The notes below the pieces were generated by a model. That model was given only the letters and a program-made list of their open reading frames with translations. It was not told the origin of the DNA and searched no databases. Positions 23,546 through 31,012 of a stretch of 32,653 nucleotides of DNA are shown here, piece after piece; within the stretch, counting starts at the first letter, position 1, and each line of letters begins with the position of its first letter. The stretch is from Rickettsiales bacterium (lineage in GTDB: Bacteria; Pseudomonadota; Alphaproteobacteria; Rs-D84), in contig JAIRUP010000013.1 of the NCBI GenBank assembly GCA_031254335.1, positions 1 to 32,653 on the forward strand, given 5' to 3'. The position numbers and the translations under genes were made by a program.

Positions 23546-23943
23546 CATACAAATCCGTCAAAGAATTCTTGGAAAAAAACAAGGAGCAGGAGGCCGCGAT
23601 TCAGGCCGGGATAGACTTCCACAAACTGGCGGAACGGGGCGAGCTTCCCGCGACGGTTTTCGAGAAGACGCCCGCCTTGCGCGAATTCTTTTCCGACGCC
23701 GCCCGGGCAGAGGTTCCGCTTGCCGGGACGATTGGCGGGAATTTCGTATCGCGGCGGATAGACCGTATGACCCTGTCCGAGGCCGAGGTCAAGTTTTTGG
23801 ACTTCAAGACAGGCGGCGGAGATGCGGACGACTACCGCCGCCAGATGTCCGAATACTCTGAATTACTGTCCGAGATTTATCCAGGCAAAAAAATCCGCGG
23901 ATTCATTTATTGGGTTGAAAAAGCCGAACTTCAAGAAGTATAA
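23542..23943 (+). CDS. Free-standing AddA-type PD-(D/E)XK nuclease domain
   Basis: A 133-residue protein matching the C-terminal nuclease of AddA. Conserved elements, in order, are His27 in AGIDFHKLAE, Glu57 in ARAEVPLAGTI, Asp74 in SRRIDRM, the catalytic DFK at 87-89 in VKFLDFKTG, Gln101 in YRRQMSEY, and the typical AddA ending YPGKKIRGFIYWVEKAEL. Normal AddA carries this domain fused behind the helicase, which here stands alone at 15502-18105. The gene is intact, starts with an ATG overlapping the ftsB stop, and ends seven bases before recN, so it appears to be expressed. A functional AddA would require the two proteins to associate. Confidence 0.85.
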   Translation: MTYKSVKEFLEKNKEQEAAIQAGIDFHKLAERGELPATVFEKTPALREFFSDAARAEVPLAGTIGGNFVSRRIDRMTLSEAEVKFLDFKTGGGDADDYRRQMSEYSELLSEIYPGKKIRGFIYWVEKAELQEV

Positions 23944-23944
23944 T
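23915..23944 (+). promoter_or_regulatory. Promoter of recN (leaderless)
   Basis: TTGAAA (23915-23920), an 18-base spacer and a perfect TATAAT (23939-23944) that contains the stop codon of the nuclease gene. Six bases then separate it from the recN ATG, the same geometry as the ftsB promoter. Confidence 0.7.
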
Positions 23945-23950
23945 CACCTT

Positions 23951-25603
23951 ATGCTTAAAAGACTGGACATCAACAATATCGTTCTTATCGACGAGCTGGG
24001 GCTGGAATTCCACCCCGGCCTTAATGTCATGACCGGCGAAACCGGCAGCGGAAAATCCATACTGATGGACGCGCTCGCGCTGTCCCTTGGCGCGCGGTCC
24101 GATGTCGGGCTTCTTCGCGCCGGCGCGGCGTCCGGCCAGGTCATATCCGAATTCCTTGGCGAATTGTCCCCGGTCGTTCGCGCGATATTGGACGAGAATG
24201 GGATTGATGTTAATGACGACATATTAGTATTGCGGCGGAAGGTCGAGGCGTCCGGGGTCAGCCGCGCCTGGGTCAACGGCGTTCCCGTCAATATCGGGAC
24301 CCTTCGCCAAATCGGCGACGCGCTTGCCGAGATTCACGGACAGTTCGAAAACCATTCCCTTATGGACGCGTCCACCCATATTTACGCGCTTGATAAATTC
24401 GGCGGATTGGACGCCGCGCGCGAATCAGTCGGCGCGCTTTTCCGCGAATGGCAGGCCGCCGAATCCGAATTGGAATCGCTGAAACGCGCGGTGGCGAAAG
24501 CCGCCGAAGAGCGCGAGTTTTTGGAACACTGCGCGTCGGAACTTTCCGCTCTTAATCCCCAGCCCGGCGAAGAGGACGAGCTGGCCTCGCTTCGCGCCAG
24601 ACTTATGGACGCGGAAAAGAACGCCTCCACTTTATCCGATGCGGCCGCCGCTTTATCCGGCGGCGGGAATTACAAATCCGCGGACGAAATTTTATTTTCC
24701 GCCGCGCATATTTTGGAACGCATAAAGGGCGCGGAGAATCCATATCAAAAGCAAATCGACCGCTTGTATGAACTTGGTTCCGAGATTTCCGAAATAATCG
24801 AAACGGTCCGGCCAATCGCGGCGGATACCGCGACCCTTGAATCGGCGGAGGAACGGCTGTTCGCGCTTCGCGCCGCCGCGCGGAAGCACAAGGTGTCCGT
24901 CGCGGAACTTCCAGGCAAGCTGGATGAAATCAACCGTGATTTGGAATCAATCACCAGCGGCGAGGAAAACCTTAAAGCCTTGGAGCGGGCGGCGGCGGCC
25001 GCGCAGAAGAAATTCGACGACGCAGCGTCCGCGCTTTCGGCGGACAGGAAATCGGCGGCGAAAAAAATGCGCGACGCCATTATGGCCGAGCTTCCAGACC
25101 TTAAACTGGGGCAGGCCGATATCGCCATGGAAATAAACGACGCCTCGCCAAACGCGTCCGGCAAGGATTCCGCGATATTCATGATTAAGACCAATCCGGG
25201 GACGCCCGCCGCGCCCCTGCACAAGACAGCAAGCGGCGGCGAACTGGCGCGCCTTATGCTTGCCATGCGGGTCGTTCTGGCGGGCAATGAAGCCGCAAGC
25301 AAAATCTTCATATTCGACGAGGTCGACACCGGCATTTCCGGCGCGACCGCAGCCGCGGTCGGCGAACGGCTGGCGAAACTTGCCGCGCCGTCGCAAGCCA
25401 TCGTCATAACGCACTCGGCCCAGGTGGCCGGATTCGGCGACCACCATTATCTTATATCGAAGTCTTCCGACACCCATTCCACCAAGACCGCCGTTCGTGA
25501 AATCGTCGGCGACGAGCGCGTGTTTGAGGTCGCGCGCATTCTTTCCAGCGAAAAAATCACAACGGAATCCATCAAAAATGCGAAGAATCTTATTAAGAAT
25601 TAA
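23951..25603 (+). CDS. recN: DNA repair protein RecN
   Basis: A 550-residue SMC-like ATPase acting early in double-strand break repair. It has Walker A GETGSGKS (29-36), long coiled-coil arms through the middle (about 150-340), the ABC signature ASGGELARLMLAMRV (about 423) and Walker B FIFDEVDTGISG (about 453), then THSAQVAGFGDHHYLISK. Length is normal. I start at ATG 23951, which gives the canonical MLKRLDINNIVLIDEL; the frame upstream is open only because it overlaps the nuclease gene. No ribosome binding site is present; a promoter places transcription start at the ATG. Confidence 0.96.
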   Translation: MLKRLDINNIVLIDELGLEFHPGLNVMTGETGSGKSILMDALALSLGARSDVGLLRAGAASGQVISEFLGELSPVVRAILDENGIDVNDDILVLRRKVEASGVSRAWVNGVPVNIGTLRQIGDALAEIHGQFENHSLMDASTHIYALDKFGGLDAARESVGALFREWQAAESELESLKRAVAKAAEEREFLEHCASELSALNPQPGEEDELASLRARLMDAEKNASTLSDAAAALSGGGNYKSADEILFSAAHILERIKGAENPYQKQIDRLYELGSEISEIIETVRPIAADTATLESAEERLFALRAAARKHKVSVAELPGKLDEINRDLESITSGEENLKALERAAAAAQKKFDDAASALSADRKSAAKKMRDAIMAELPDLKLGQADIAMEINDASPNASGKDSAIFMIKTNPGTPAAPLHKTASGGELARLMLAMRVVLAGNEAASKIFIFDEVDTGISGATAAAVGERLAKLAAPSQAIVITHSAQVAGFGDHHYLISKSSDTHSTKTAVREIVGDERVFEVARILSSEKITTESIKNAKNLIKN

Positions 25604-25620
25604 GGCCGCCGCCCTCCCAT

Positions 25621-25629
25621 GGGGGGGGG
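25621..25629. repeat. Nine-base G tract upstream of the radical SAM gene
   Basis: Nine G directly after 'ccctcccat', making ATG GGG. With nine G this ATG (25619) ends at a stop after eight codons. With eight G it would be in frame with the radical SAM gene. Confidence 0.75.
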
Positions 25630-25661
25630 TAGAAAATTGGCTTAAATCAAAGTATTATTCG

Positions 25662-26717
25662 ATGAGATACCCGGTCAAGCCGGGTATGACAAAGGCACCG
25701 GAGAGGGTGCGGCTTGATATTTCCACCCATTGCCAGCTGAACTGCGCCTGGTGCGCGCTTCGGAAATCGCCAGACCTTAACGGGCGGACCCGCGGCTTCC
25801 TTTCCGCCGAAAAGTTTCGCGAATTCCTGGACAAGCACCCGTTCGCAAAACGCATAGAAATATCCAACCAGGGCGAGGTTTTCCTTAACCCCGAAATCGC
25901 AGAAATTTTCAGAATCGCCCATGAGAAAAAAGCCGTCATAACCATTTGGAACGGGACGAACTTCAACACCGTATCGGACGACGCCATGGACGCAATGTTC
26001 AAATACAAGGTGCAGGGCATGAATGTCGCGCTTGACGGCGCGTCGCAGGAAACATATTCCAAATACAGGCGCGGCGGCGATTTCGACCGCGTCATAGAAA
26101 ATATCCGAAGGTTCAACAAGTTCAAGGAAAAGCACACGACAAAATCCGTCATGCTGGCGCATACTCCCGTTTGGCCGTGGCATGTTTGGACGCACAAAAA
26201 GGTCGTGCCGCACACCAATATCAACTGGCAGTATGTGGTCCTTCCCACCAACTGCGACATTTCGGAAATCCGCAAGGCCAAGGCAATCGCCGCAAGCCTG
26301 GATGTGGGAATGCAATTCCTTGCCGACAGATGGAAGGACTTCGTCCCGCCAAACCGCCGCGAGGTCGAGAAAGAAACCGGCCTTTCATACAAAACCGTCC
26401 TGCCTTGGAACAGGCGAAAGCATATTCGGATGCGGCGCCTTAACACCTGCGCGCAGCTTTGGAAAGCCCCGCAAATCAACTGGGACGGGCGGTTTTACGG
26501 CTGCGCCTGCAATATCTATAAGGAATTCGGCGGCAATGTCTTCGAAGACGGATTGGAAAAGTGTCTTGGAATGAAGCTGTTCCGGGACACGCAAAAAATG
26601 CTTTGCGGCGGGCCGGTCGCCGACAGGTCGCCTTGCCTTAGATGCCCGTTTTACCACGAGATGGTTCGGACCGGCGTTTATATGACACGGAAGGAGATAG
26701 AGGATAGTCCGTGCTGA
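25662..26717 (+). CDS. Radical SAM/SPASM-domain protein
   Basis: About 351 residues. The radical SAM motif is CQLNCAWC (Cys24, 28, 31 from ATG 25662), which binds a 4Fe-4S cluster for S-adenosylmethionine cleavage. Following elements include EISNQGEVFLNPEIAEIF and NVALDGASQETYSKYR. The C terminus has a SPASM-like set of cysteines (NTCAQLWKAPQINWDGRFYG, then CACN, LCGGP, CLRCPF) for auxiliary clusters. Relatives modify peptides or sugars; the substrate is unknown. The start is uncertain: ATG 25662, ATG 25686 at the end of a class II palindrome, or an upstream ATG 25619 linked through the G tract. None has a clear ribosome binding site. Confidence 0.85.
   Translation: MRYPVKPGMTKAPERVRLDISTHCQLNCAWCALRKSPDLNGRTRGFLSAEKFREFLDKHPFAKRIEISNQGEVFLNPEIAEIFRIAHEKKAVITIWNGTNFNTVSDDAMDAMFKYKVQGMNVALDGASQETYSKYRRGGDFDRVIENIRRFNKFKEKHTTKSVMLAHTPVWPWHVWTHKKVVPHTNINWQYVVLPTNCDISEIRKAKAIAASLDVGMQFLADRWKDFVPPNRREVEKETGLSYKTVLPWNRRKHIRMRRLNTCAQLWKAPQINWDGRFYGCACNIYKEFGGNVFEDGLEKCLGMKLFRDTQKMLCGGPVADRSPCLRCPFYHEMVRTGVYMTRKEIEDSPC
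25665..25691. repeat. Palindromic repeat, class II, at the start of the radical SAM gene
   Basis: TACCCGG/CCGGGTA around 'tcaag', ending in ATGACA. Read in frame it gives YPVKPGMT, and its ATG may serve as a start codon. Confidence 0.75.
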
Positions 26718-26760
26718 TTTTTTTATGGCAGAACATAGAAAAATGTCCTAAATTATTCGA

Positions 26761-26790
26761 ATGACAAAGAAGAACGGACAGAGGTTATGA
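26761..26790 (+). CDS. Possible nine-codon upstream ORF coupled to the CYTH gene
   Basis: ATG 26761 opens a nine-residue frame (MTKKNGQRL) whose TGA overlaps the CYTH start codon in an ATGA. TAAATT (26749-26754) lies six bases before the ATG, the leaderless geometry seen at ftsB and recN, although no good -35 box is visible. AGAGG lies only two bases before the CYTH ATG, too close for standard initiation, so coupling from this ORF could help. Short length makes this tentative. Confidence 0.35.
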   Translation: MTKKNGQRL

Positions 26791-27356
26791 AAACGGAATT
26801 CGAATGCAGATTCATAGATATTGACGCGGCGGCGGTAAGGGCCAAACTTTCGGAGCAGGGTTTCGCCATTGTCGAACCCGAACGGCTTATGCGGAGGAAG
26901 GTTTTCATGCTGCCCGACAAGGACAATGTTCAACGATGGCTGCGCTTGCGCGACCAGGGCGACAAGACGACCCTTACATTCAAACTGAAAGGCGACATTT
27001 CACAGGGCGCGGCATCCATGAAGGAAATAGAATGCGTTGTCGAAGACTTCGGGCTAATGGGCGAGCTTTTGGCCGCAGCAGACCTTAAATGCGCCGTTTA
27101 TGAAGAAAACAGCCGCGAAAAATGGGCAAAGGAAAATGTCGAGGTTTGCCTGGACACCTGGCCGGAGCTGGATACTTTCGCCGAAATCGAAGCGGACAGC
27201 GAGGCGGCTGTCAAAAAGGCCGCGAGCGAGCTGGGTTTCGACTGGAACGAGGCCATGTTCGGCAATGTCATGGAAGTTTATAAGAAAAAGCTTGGCTTGG
27301 ACACCGCGCAAATGCACGAACGATGGGCCAAAAAATGGGCCGATAAGCTGAAATAG
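26787..27356 (+). CDS. CYTH-domain protein (adenylate cyclase class IV / triphosphatase-like)
   Basis: A 189-residue soluble protein of the CYTH fold, a barrel that binds triphosphates and divalent metals. The N-terminal signature normally reads E-x-E-x-K; here it is EFECR (Glu4, Glu6, Arg8), with Arg for Lys. Other expected charged strands are WLRLRDQGDKTTLTFKLKG, KEIECVVEDF, CLDTWPELDTFAEIEADSE and FGNVMEVYKKK. Members make cyclic AMP, hydrolyse thiamine triphosphate or inorganic triphosphate; which applies cannot be told. A predicted upstream ORF overlaps its start. Confidence 0.85.
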   Translation: MKTEFECRFIDIDAAAVRAKLSEQGFAIVEPERLMRRKVFMLPDKDNVQRWLRLRDQGDKTTLTFKLKGDISQGAASMKEIECVVEDFGLMGELLAAADLKCAVYEENSREKWAKENVEVCLDTWPELDTFAEIEADSEAAVKKAASELGFDWNEAMFGNVMEVYKKKLGLDTAQMHERWAKKWADKLK

Positions 27357-27369
27357 TCCGGTTTATATT

Positions 27370-27427
27370 GAGTCGCTTATGGCGACAGTTTATTACCTGG
27401 GTCCTCGGGTCAAGCCCGAGGATGACA
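27370..27427. repeat. Composite repeat: gtcgc plus class I palindrome
   Basis: GTCGC/GCGAC (27372-27387) followed by a class I copy with arms CCTCGGG/CCCGAGG (27390-27427), between the CYTH gene and the uvrA promoter. Confidence 0.85.
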
Positions 27428-27440
27428 TATTAGAAGGGGC

Positions 27441-27468
27441 TTGATTTTTGGGAAAATTGCGCTAGTCT
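27441..27468 (+). promoter_or_regulatory. Probable uvrA promoter
   Basis: TTGATT (27441-27446), a 16-base spacer and TAGTCT (27463-27468), eight bases before ATG 27477. There is no ribosome binding site upstream of the ATG, so the transcript may be leaderless. The match to consensus is moderate. No LexA-type operator is evident. Confidence 0.4.
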
Positions 27469-27476
27469 TAAAGACT

Positions 27477-30416
27477 ATGGCTAAAACAGTTAAAAAAACA
27501 TTAAAGAACAAAAAAGAGTCGGCTTCGCCGACGGTTTCCGTGCAATCTGGGATTCCGGCCTCCGCCGGAATGACAAAGGGGAAGGCGGCGCGCGGGACGA
27601 CAGATGTCAAATATATCTCAATCCGGGGGGCGAGGGAGAACAACCTTAAAAACCTTGACATCGATATTCCGAAAAACCAGCTGGTCGTCATAACCGGCGT
27701 GTCCGGCAGCGGCAAATCTTCGCTCGCTTTCGACACCATTTACGCCGAGGGGCAGAGGCGTTATGTCGAGAGCCTTTCGTCCTATGCGCGCCAATTCCTC
27801 GACATGCAAAAGAAGCCTGAATTGGATTCTATCGAAGGCCTTGCGCCCGCGATTTCCATCGAGCAAAAAACGACATCCCACAATCCGCGTTCCACCGTAG
27901 GGACGGTGACGGAGATTTACGATTACATGCGTCTGCTTTGGGCGCGCATCGGCATTCCGCATTCGCCGGTTACAGGCAAACCGATTTCAAGCCAGACCGT
28001 GCAGCAGATGGCCGACCAGACCATGGCTTTGCCCGCCGGCACCAAGATTTTCATCATGGCACCCTTGGTCCGCGAACGAAAGGGCGAATACAAAAAGGAA
28101 CTCGCATTTTTGGCGAAGCAGGGATTCCGCCGCGCCATCATCGACGGCAAACTTATAGACGACATTACCGCCGCGCCGTCCTTGGATAAAAACAAGAAGC
28201 ACAATATTTTCGTAATCGTCGACCGCATGGTCGTCGCCGCCGACATGCGCGAGCGGCTGACCGCTTCGTTAGAGGCCTCGTTCCGGCTGGTTCCGAACAT
28301 CGTCATCGTCCGCCGTCTTGACACCGACGAGGACATTTTATTTTCTTCCATTTTCGCATGTCCCGAGTCCGGGTTCTCGTTGCCCGCAATCGAACCAAAA
28401 ATGTTTTCGTTCAACGCGCCCGCGGGGGCCTGCCCGGAATGCAGCGGCCTTGGCGTCCTTTATAAAATGTCGCCGGAACTTGTCATCCCCAACCCGACCC
28501 TCACCATTCGCGGCGGCGCAATCGCCCCATGGTCGCGCGGCGGCATGCTGACCCAATACGAACACATCATCGAGGCCATGGCGCGCGCTTTCAATATTCC
28601 GCTTTCCAAACCGTGGAAGTCCTTATCTTCAGCCCATCAGGACATGATTCTTTTCGGCACGGGCGAGGTCGCCCTGGACCTGAACTGGAACGGATACGAA
28701 TATTCCAAACCGTTCGAGGGAGTAATCCCGAATCTTGAACGCCGATACAAGGAATCCGATTCCGCATTCATGAAATACGAATTGGAAAAATACCAGACGC
28801 AGACCCGGTGCCAGATGTGCGGCGGAAAAAGACTTGGCGTGCAGGCACTTTGCGTCAAAGTCGCGGGCTTTGATATTTCCGAGGCGACAGGGATGCCAAT
28901 AGTCCGCGCAATCGAATGGTTCGGAGGCCTTTCCGCGAAACTTCCGAAATCGTCCGCCACCATCGCCGCGCCGATATTGCGCGAGATTACCGACCGCCTG
29001 AATTTTTTGGCGAATGTCGGCCTTGGGTATCTGACGCTTGACCGAACCGCCGGGACCCTGTCGGGCGGCGAGTCGCAGCGGATAAGGCTTGCGTCGCAAA
29101 TCGGGTCGGGGTTAAGCGGCGTGCTTTATGTCCTGGACGAGCCGTCAATCGGACTGCACCAGCGCGACAATGAGCGGCTTCTTAAAACCCTTTATTCCCT
29201 GCGCGACAAGGACAATTCCCTGATTGTCGTCGAGCATGACGAGGACACCATGCGCGCCGCCGACTGGCTTATCGATATCGGTCCCGGCGCGGGCGCGCAG
29301 GGCGGGCATATCGTGTCGCAAGGCAAACCCGCCGCCGTCATCGCCGACAAAGGCTCGCTTACAGGGCAATATTTATCCGGCGCGAAAAAGATTCCCGTGC
29401 CGAAGCGCAGGCGCAACGGTTCAGGCGAATCCATCAAAATCATCGGCGCGGCCGAGAACAACCTTAAAAACATCGACGCGGAAATTCCGCTTGGAAAATT
29501 CGTTTGCATAACCGGCGTTTCCGGCAGCGGCAAATCCACGCTGATAACCGACACTTTATATCCCGCCTGCATGCGCCATATTTACGGCTCTAAAATTCGG
29601 GCCGGGAAACACAAGACCATCGCGGGGCTTGAACACATCGACAAGGTCGTCGACATCGACCAGTCGCCCATCGGGCGCAGTCCGCGCAGCAATCCCGCGA
29701 CCTATACCGGGCTTTGGAATCCCATCCGCGAATTCTTCGCCGCTTTGCCCGTCGCGCGCGCCCGCGGCTACGCGCCCGGACGGTTTTCGTTCAATGTGAA
29801 GGGCGGACGGTGCGAGGCCTGCCAGGGCGACGGCGTCAAGCGAATCGAGATGCATTTCATGGCCGATGTCTATGTCGAATGCGATGTCTGCAAGGGCCGA
29901 CGCTTCAACCGCGACACTTTGGAAATAAAATACAACGAAAAAAATATCGCCGATGTCCTGGAATTAAGCGTGTTCGACGCATATAAGTTCTTCGCCAATG
30001 TTCCCGCGATACGGAAACGCTTGGAGAAACTGCGCGAGGTCGGCCTTGATTACATTTCGCTTGGGCAGTCCAGCTTGGAGCTGTCAGGAGGCGAGGCGCA
30101 GCGCGTGAAACTTGCGAAAGAGCTGGCGCATGTTTCCACCGGGCGGACGCTTTATATCTTGGACGAGCCGACGACGGGCCTCCATTTCGCCGATGTGGAA
30201 ATGCTGCTGGAATCGCTTCACAAGCTGGTGGATTCGGGCAACACCGTCGTCGTCATCGAGCATAATTTGGAAGTCATAAAGACCGCCGACCATATCATCG
30301 ATTTGGGGCCGGAGGGGGGCGACGCGGGCGGACGGATTATCGCCGCCGGCACGCCGGAAGAGGTCGCGAAGAACAAAGAGTCGGAGACAGCGAGATTCTT
30401 GAAAAGATACTTATGA
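27477..30416 (+). CDS. uvrA: UvrABC excinuclease subunit A
   Basis: A 979-residue nucleotide-excision-repair damage sensor with two ABC ATPase halves. The first Walker A is at about 73 (GVSGSGKSS) and the first signature is [18 protein letters not shown]. The second Walker A is at about 679 (GVSGSGKST) and the second signature is [15 protein letters not shown]. Zinc-binding motifs include [22 protein letters not shown] and CDVCKGRR. The usual protein starts close to 'I-x-I-x-G-A-R-x-x-N-L'; here that motif ([12 protein letters not shown]) is preceded by about 45 extra residues, including ESASPTVS and [11 protein letters not shown], encoded by two palindromic repeats. ATG 27477 is my choice; ATG 27570 at the end of the second repeat would give a near-canonical protein. 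Confidence 0.96.
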   Translation: MAKTVKKTLKNKKESASPTVSVQSGIPASAGMTKGKAARGTTDVKYISIRGARENNLKNLDIDIPKNQLVVITGVSGSGKSSLAFDTIYAEGQRRYVESLSSYARQFLDMQKKPELDSIEGLAPAISIEQKTTSHNPRSTVGTVTEIYDYMRLLWARIGIPHSPVTGKPISSQTVQQMADQTMALPAGTKIFIMAPLVRERKGEYKKELAFLAKQGFRRAIIDGKLIDDITAAPSLDKNKKHNIFVIVDRMVVAADMRERLTASLEASFRLVPNIVIVRRLDTDEDILFSSIFACPESGFSLPAIEPKMFSFNAPAGACPECSGLGVLYKMSPELVIPNPTLTIRGGAIAPWSRGGMLTQYEHIIEAMARAFNIPLSKPWKSLSSAHQDMILFGTGEVALDLNWNGYEYSKPFEGVIPNLERRYKESDSAFMKYELEKYQTQTRCQMCGGKRLGVQALCVKVAGFDISEATGMPIVRAIEWFGGLSAKLPKSSATIAAPILREITDRLNFLANVGLGYLTLDRTAGTLSGGESQRIRLASQIGSGLSGVLYVLDEPSIGLHQRDNERLLKTLYSLRDKDNSLIVVEHDEDTMRAADWLIDIGPGAGAQGGHIVSQGKPAAVIADKGSLTGQYLSGAKKIPVPKRRRNGSGESIKIIGAAENNLKNIDAEIPLGKFVCITGVSGSGKSTLITDTLYPACMRHIYGSKIRAGKHKTIAGLEHIDKVVDIDQSPIGRSPRSNPATYTGLWNPIREFFAALPVARARGYAPGRFSFNVKGGRCEACQGDGVKRIEMHFMADVYVECDVCKGRRFNRDTLEIKYNEKNIADVLELSVFDAYKFFANVPAIRKRLEKLREVGLDYISLGQSSLELSGGEAQRVKLAKELAHVSTGRTLYILDEPTTGLHFADVEMLLESLHKLVDSGNTVVVIEHNLEVIKTADHIIDLGPEGGDAGGRIIAAGTPEEVAKNKESETARFLKRYL
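27515..27577. repeat. Two palindromic repeats in the 5' part of uvrA
   Basis: GTCGGC/GCCGAC (27517-27533) followed by a class III copy with arms ATTCCGGC/GCCGGAAT (27550-27573), ending in ATGACA. Both are open in the uvrA frame. Confidence 0.8.
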
Positions 30417-30716
30417 TGAAACAGCTTTCTTCAAGGGCGCGAGGACTTCCTTCGTGTCGTCGTCGGATTCGTTGTCATAGATATAAAACTTTTCCACCCC
30501 GACAAGGCGATGGTATTCGAGCCATTCCTTGAAATACGCGCCTTCGTTCTTGGCGATGGCGCAAACGGCCAGCTTGTGCGGAAATTTCAGCTTCGGTTCC
30601 AGCATAAGCGCGCAGACGGTTTTGAGCGGGCCGAATCTAAGAATATTTCGGACTCGAACCCTTGCGGGTTTATAAGGGATAAGGCAACATATTATATTTA
30701 TAAAAAGTTTTTTCAT
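30411..30716 (-). pseudogene. N-terminal remnant of a glycosyltransferase (GT92/GT2-like)
   Basis: A 101-residue frame starting at ATG 30716 with GGCGGA upstream. It contains LAVCAIAKNEGAYFKEWLEY and FYIYDNESDDDTKEVLAPLK, the N-terminal signature of bacterial glycosyltransferases with 'A-I-x-K-N-E...E-W...H...Y-D-N-x-S'. Those proteins are usually about 250-350 residues; here the frame ends after the first nucleotide-binding section. Its TAA overlaps the last Leu codon of the convergent uvrA, so the uvrA end was probably joined into the old gene. It lacks the donor-binding and catalytic parts. A run of 14 C lies 68-81 bases upstream of the start. Confidence 0.7.
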
Positions 30717-30783
30717 TTTTATCCGCCCCCTTGCCGTATGAACAAACCTGTGCGAGCAACGGCACATTTTCCTAGGCAGTCTA

Positions 30784-30797
30784 CCCCCCCCCCCCCC
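30784..30797. repeat. Fourteen-base C tract
   Basis: Fourteen consecutive C on the plus strand, upstream of the glycosyltransferase remnant and about 215 bases before ffh. Tracts this long are prone to slippage. A downstream phrase 'tgcaaggggaaagtt' resembles the one next to the G9 tract at 9806-9814. Confidence 0.85.
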
Positions 30798-30877
30798 GTC
30801 AATAAAATGCAAGGGGAAAGTTAAATAATTGAAAATAAAGGTTGCAAATTTTATTTTCTGAGTAATAATGAATTCAT

Positions 30878-30944
30878 AAGTTTCCCAAGTTTTGGGGAGC
30901 CTAAGGAGAGAGAGTTAGGGCGGGCGAAAGTCCGCCTTAAACTT
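30878..30944 (+). ncRNA. Three-hairpin structured leader upstream of ffh
   Basis: A closing stem AAGTTT/AAACTT (30878-30883/30939-30944) encloses three hairpins. The first is CCCAA/TTGGG (30884-30888/30892-30896). The second is CCTAA/TTAGG (30900-30904/30915-30919) with a purine loop 'ggagagagag'. The third is GGCGGGC/GTCCGCC (30919-30925/30930-30936) capped by a GAAA tetraloop; G30919 can pair in only one of the last two. This four-way-junction layout lies between a plausible promoter region (TTGCAA at 30842, TAATAAT at 30863) and ffh. It does not contain the SRP RNA core motif. It could be a regulatory leader; the fold is by eye only. Confidence 0.5.
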
Positions 30945-30946
30945 TT

Positions 30947-30985
30947 CCCCATTCCTCCGCGTCGCTTCGCTGGCTCGGAATGGGG
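30947..30985. repeat. Palindromic repeat in the ffh leader
   Basis: Arms CCCCATTCC (30947-30955) and GGAATGGGG (30977-30985) around 'gcgtcgcttcgctggct'. It sits between the three-hairpin leader and the ffh ribosome binding site (AGAAGGG). Apart from these, the 30817-31012 gap shows no gene. Confidence 0.75.
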
Positions 30986-31012
30986 GCCCCGGAAAAAGAG
31001 AAGGGTTATAAA

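Noticed and set aside
27477-30416. Loss of the first zinc knuckle in UvrA (CPES in place of CPVC)
   Set aside because: From what I know of the family, several alphaproteobacterial UvrA proteins show the same substitution, so it is not a defect specific to this gene.
30817-31012. SRP RNA gene upstream of ffh
   Set aside because: The conserved SRP RNA core (GGAAG...AGCAG type asymmetric loops) is not present in this stretch.
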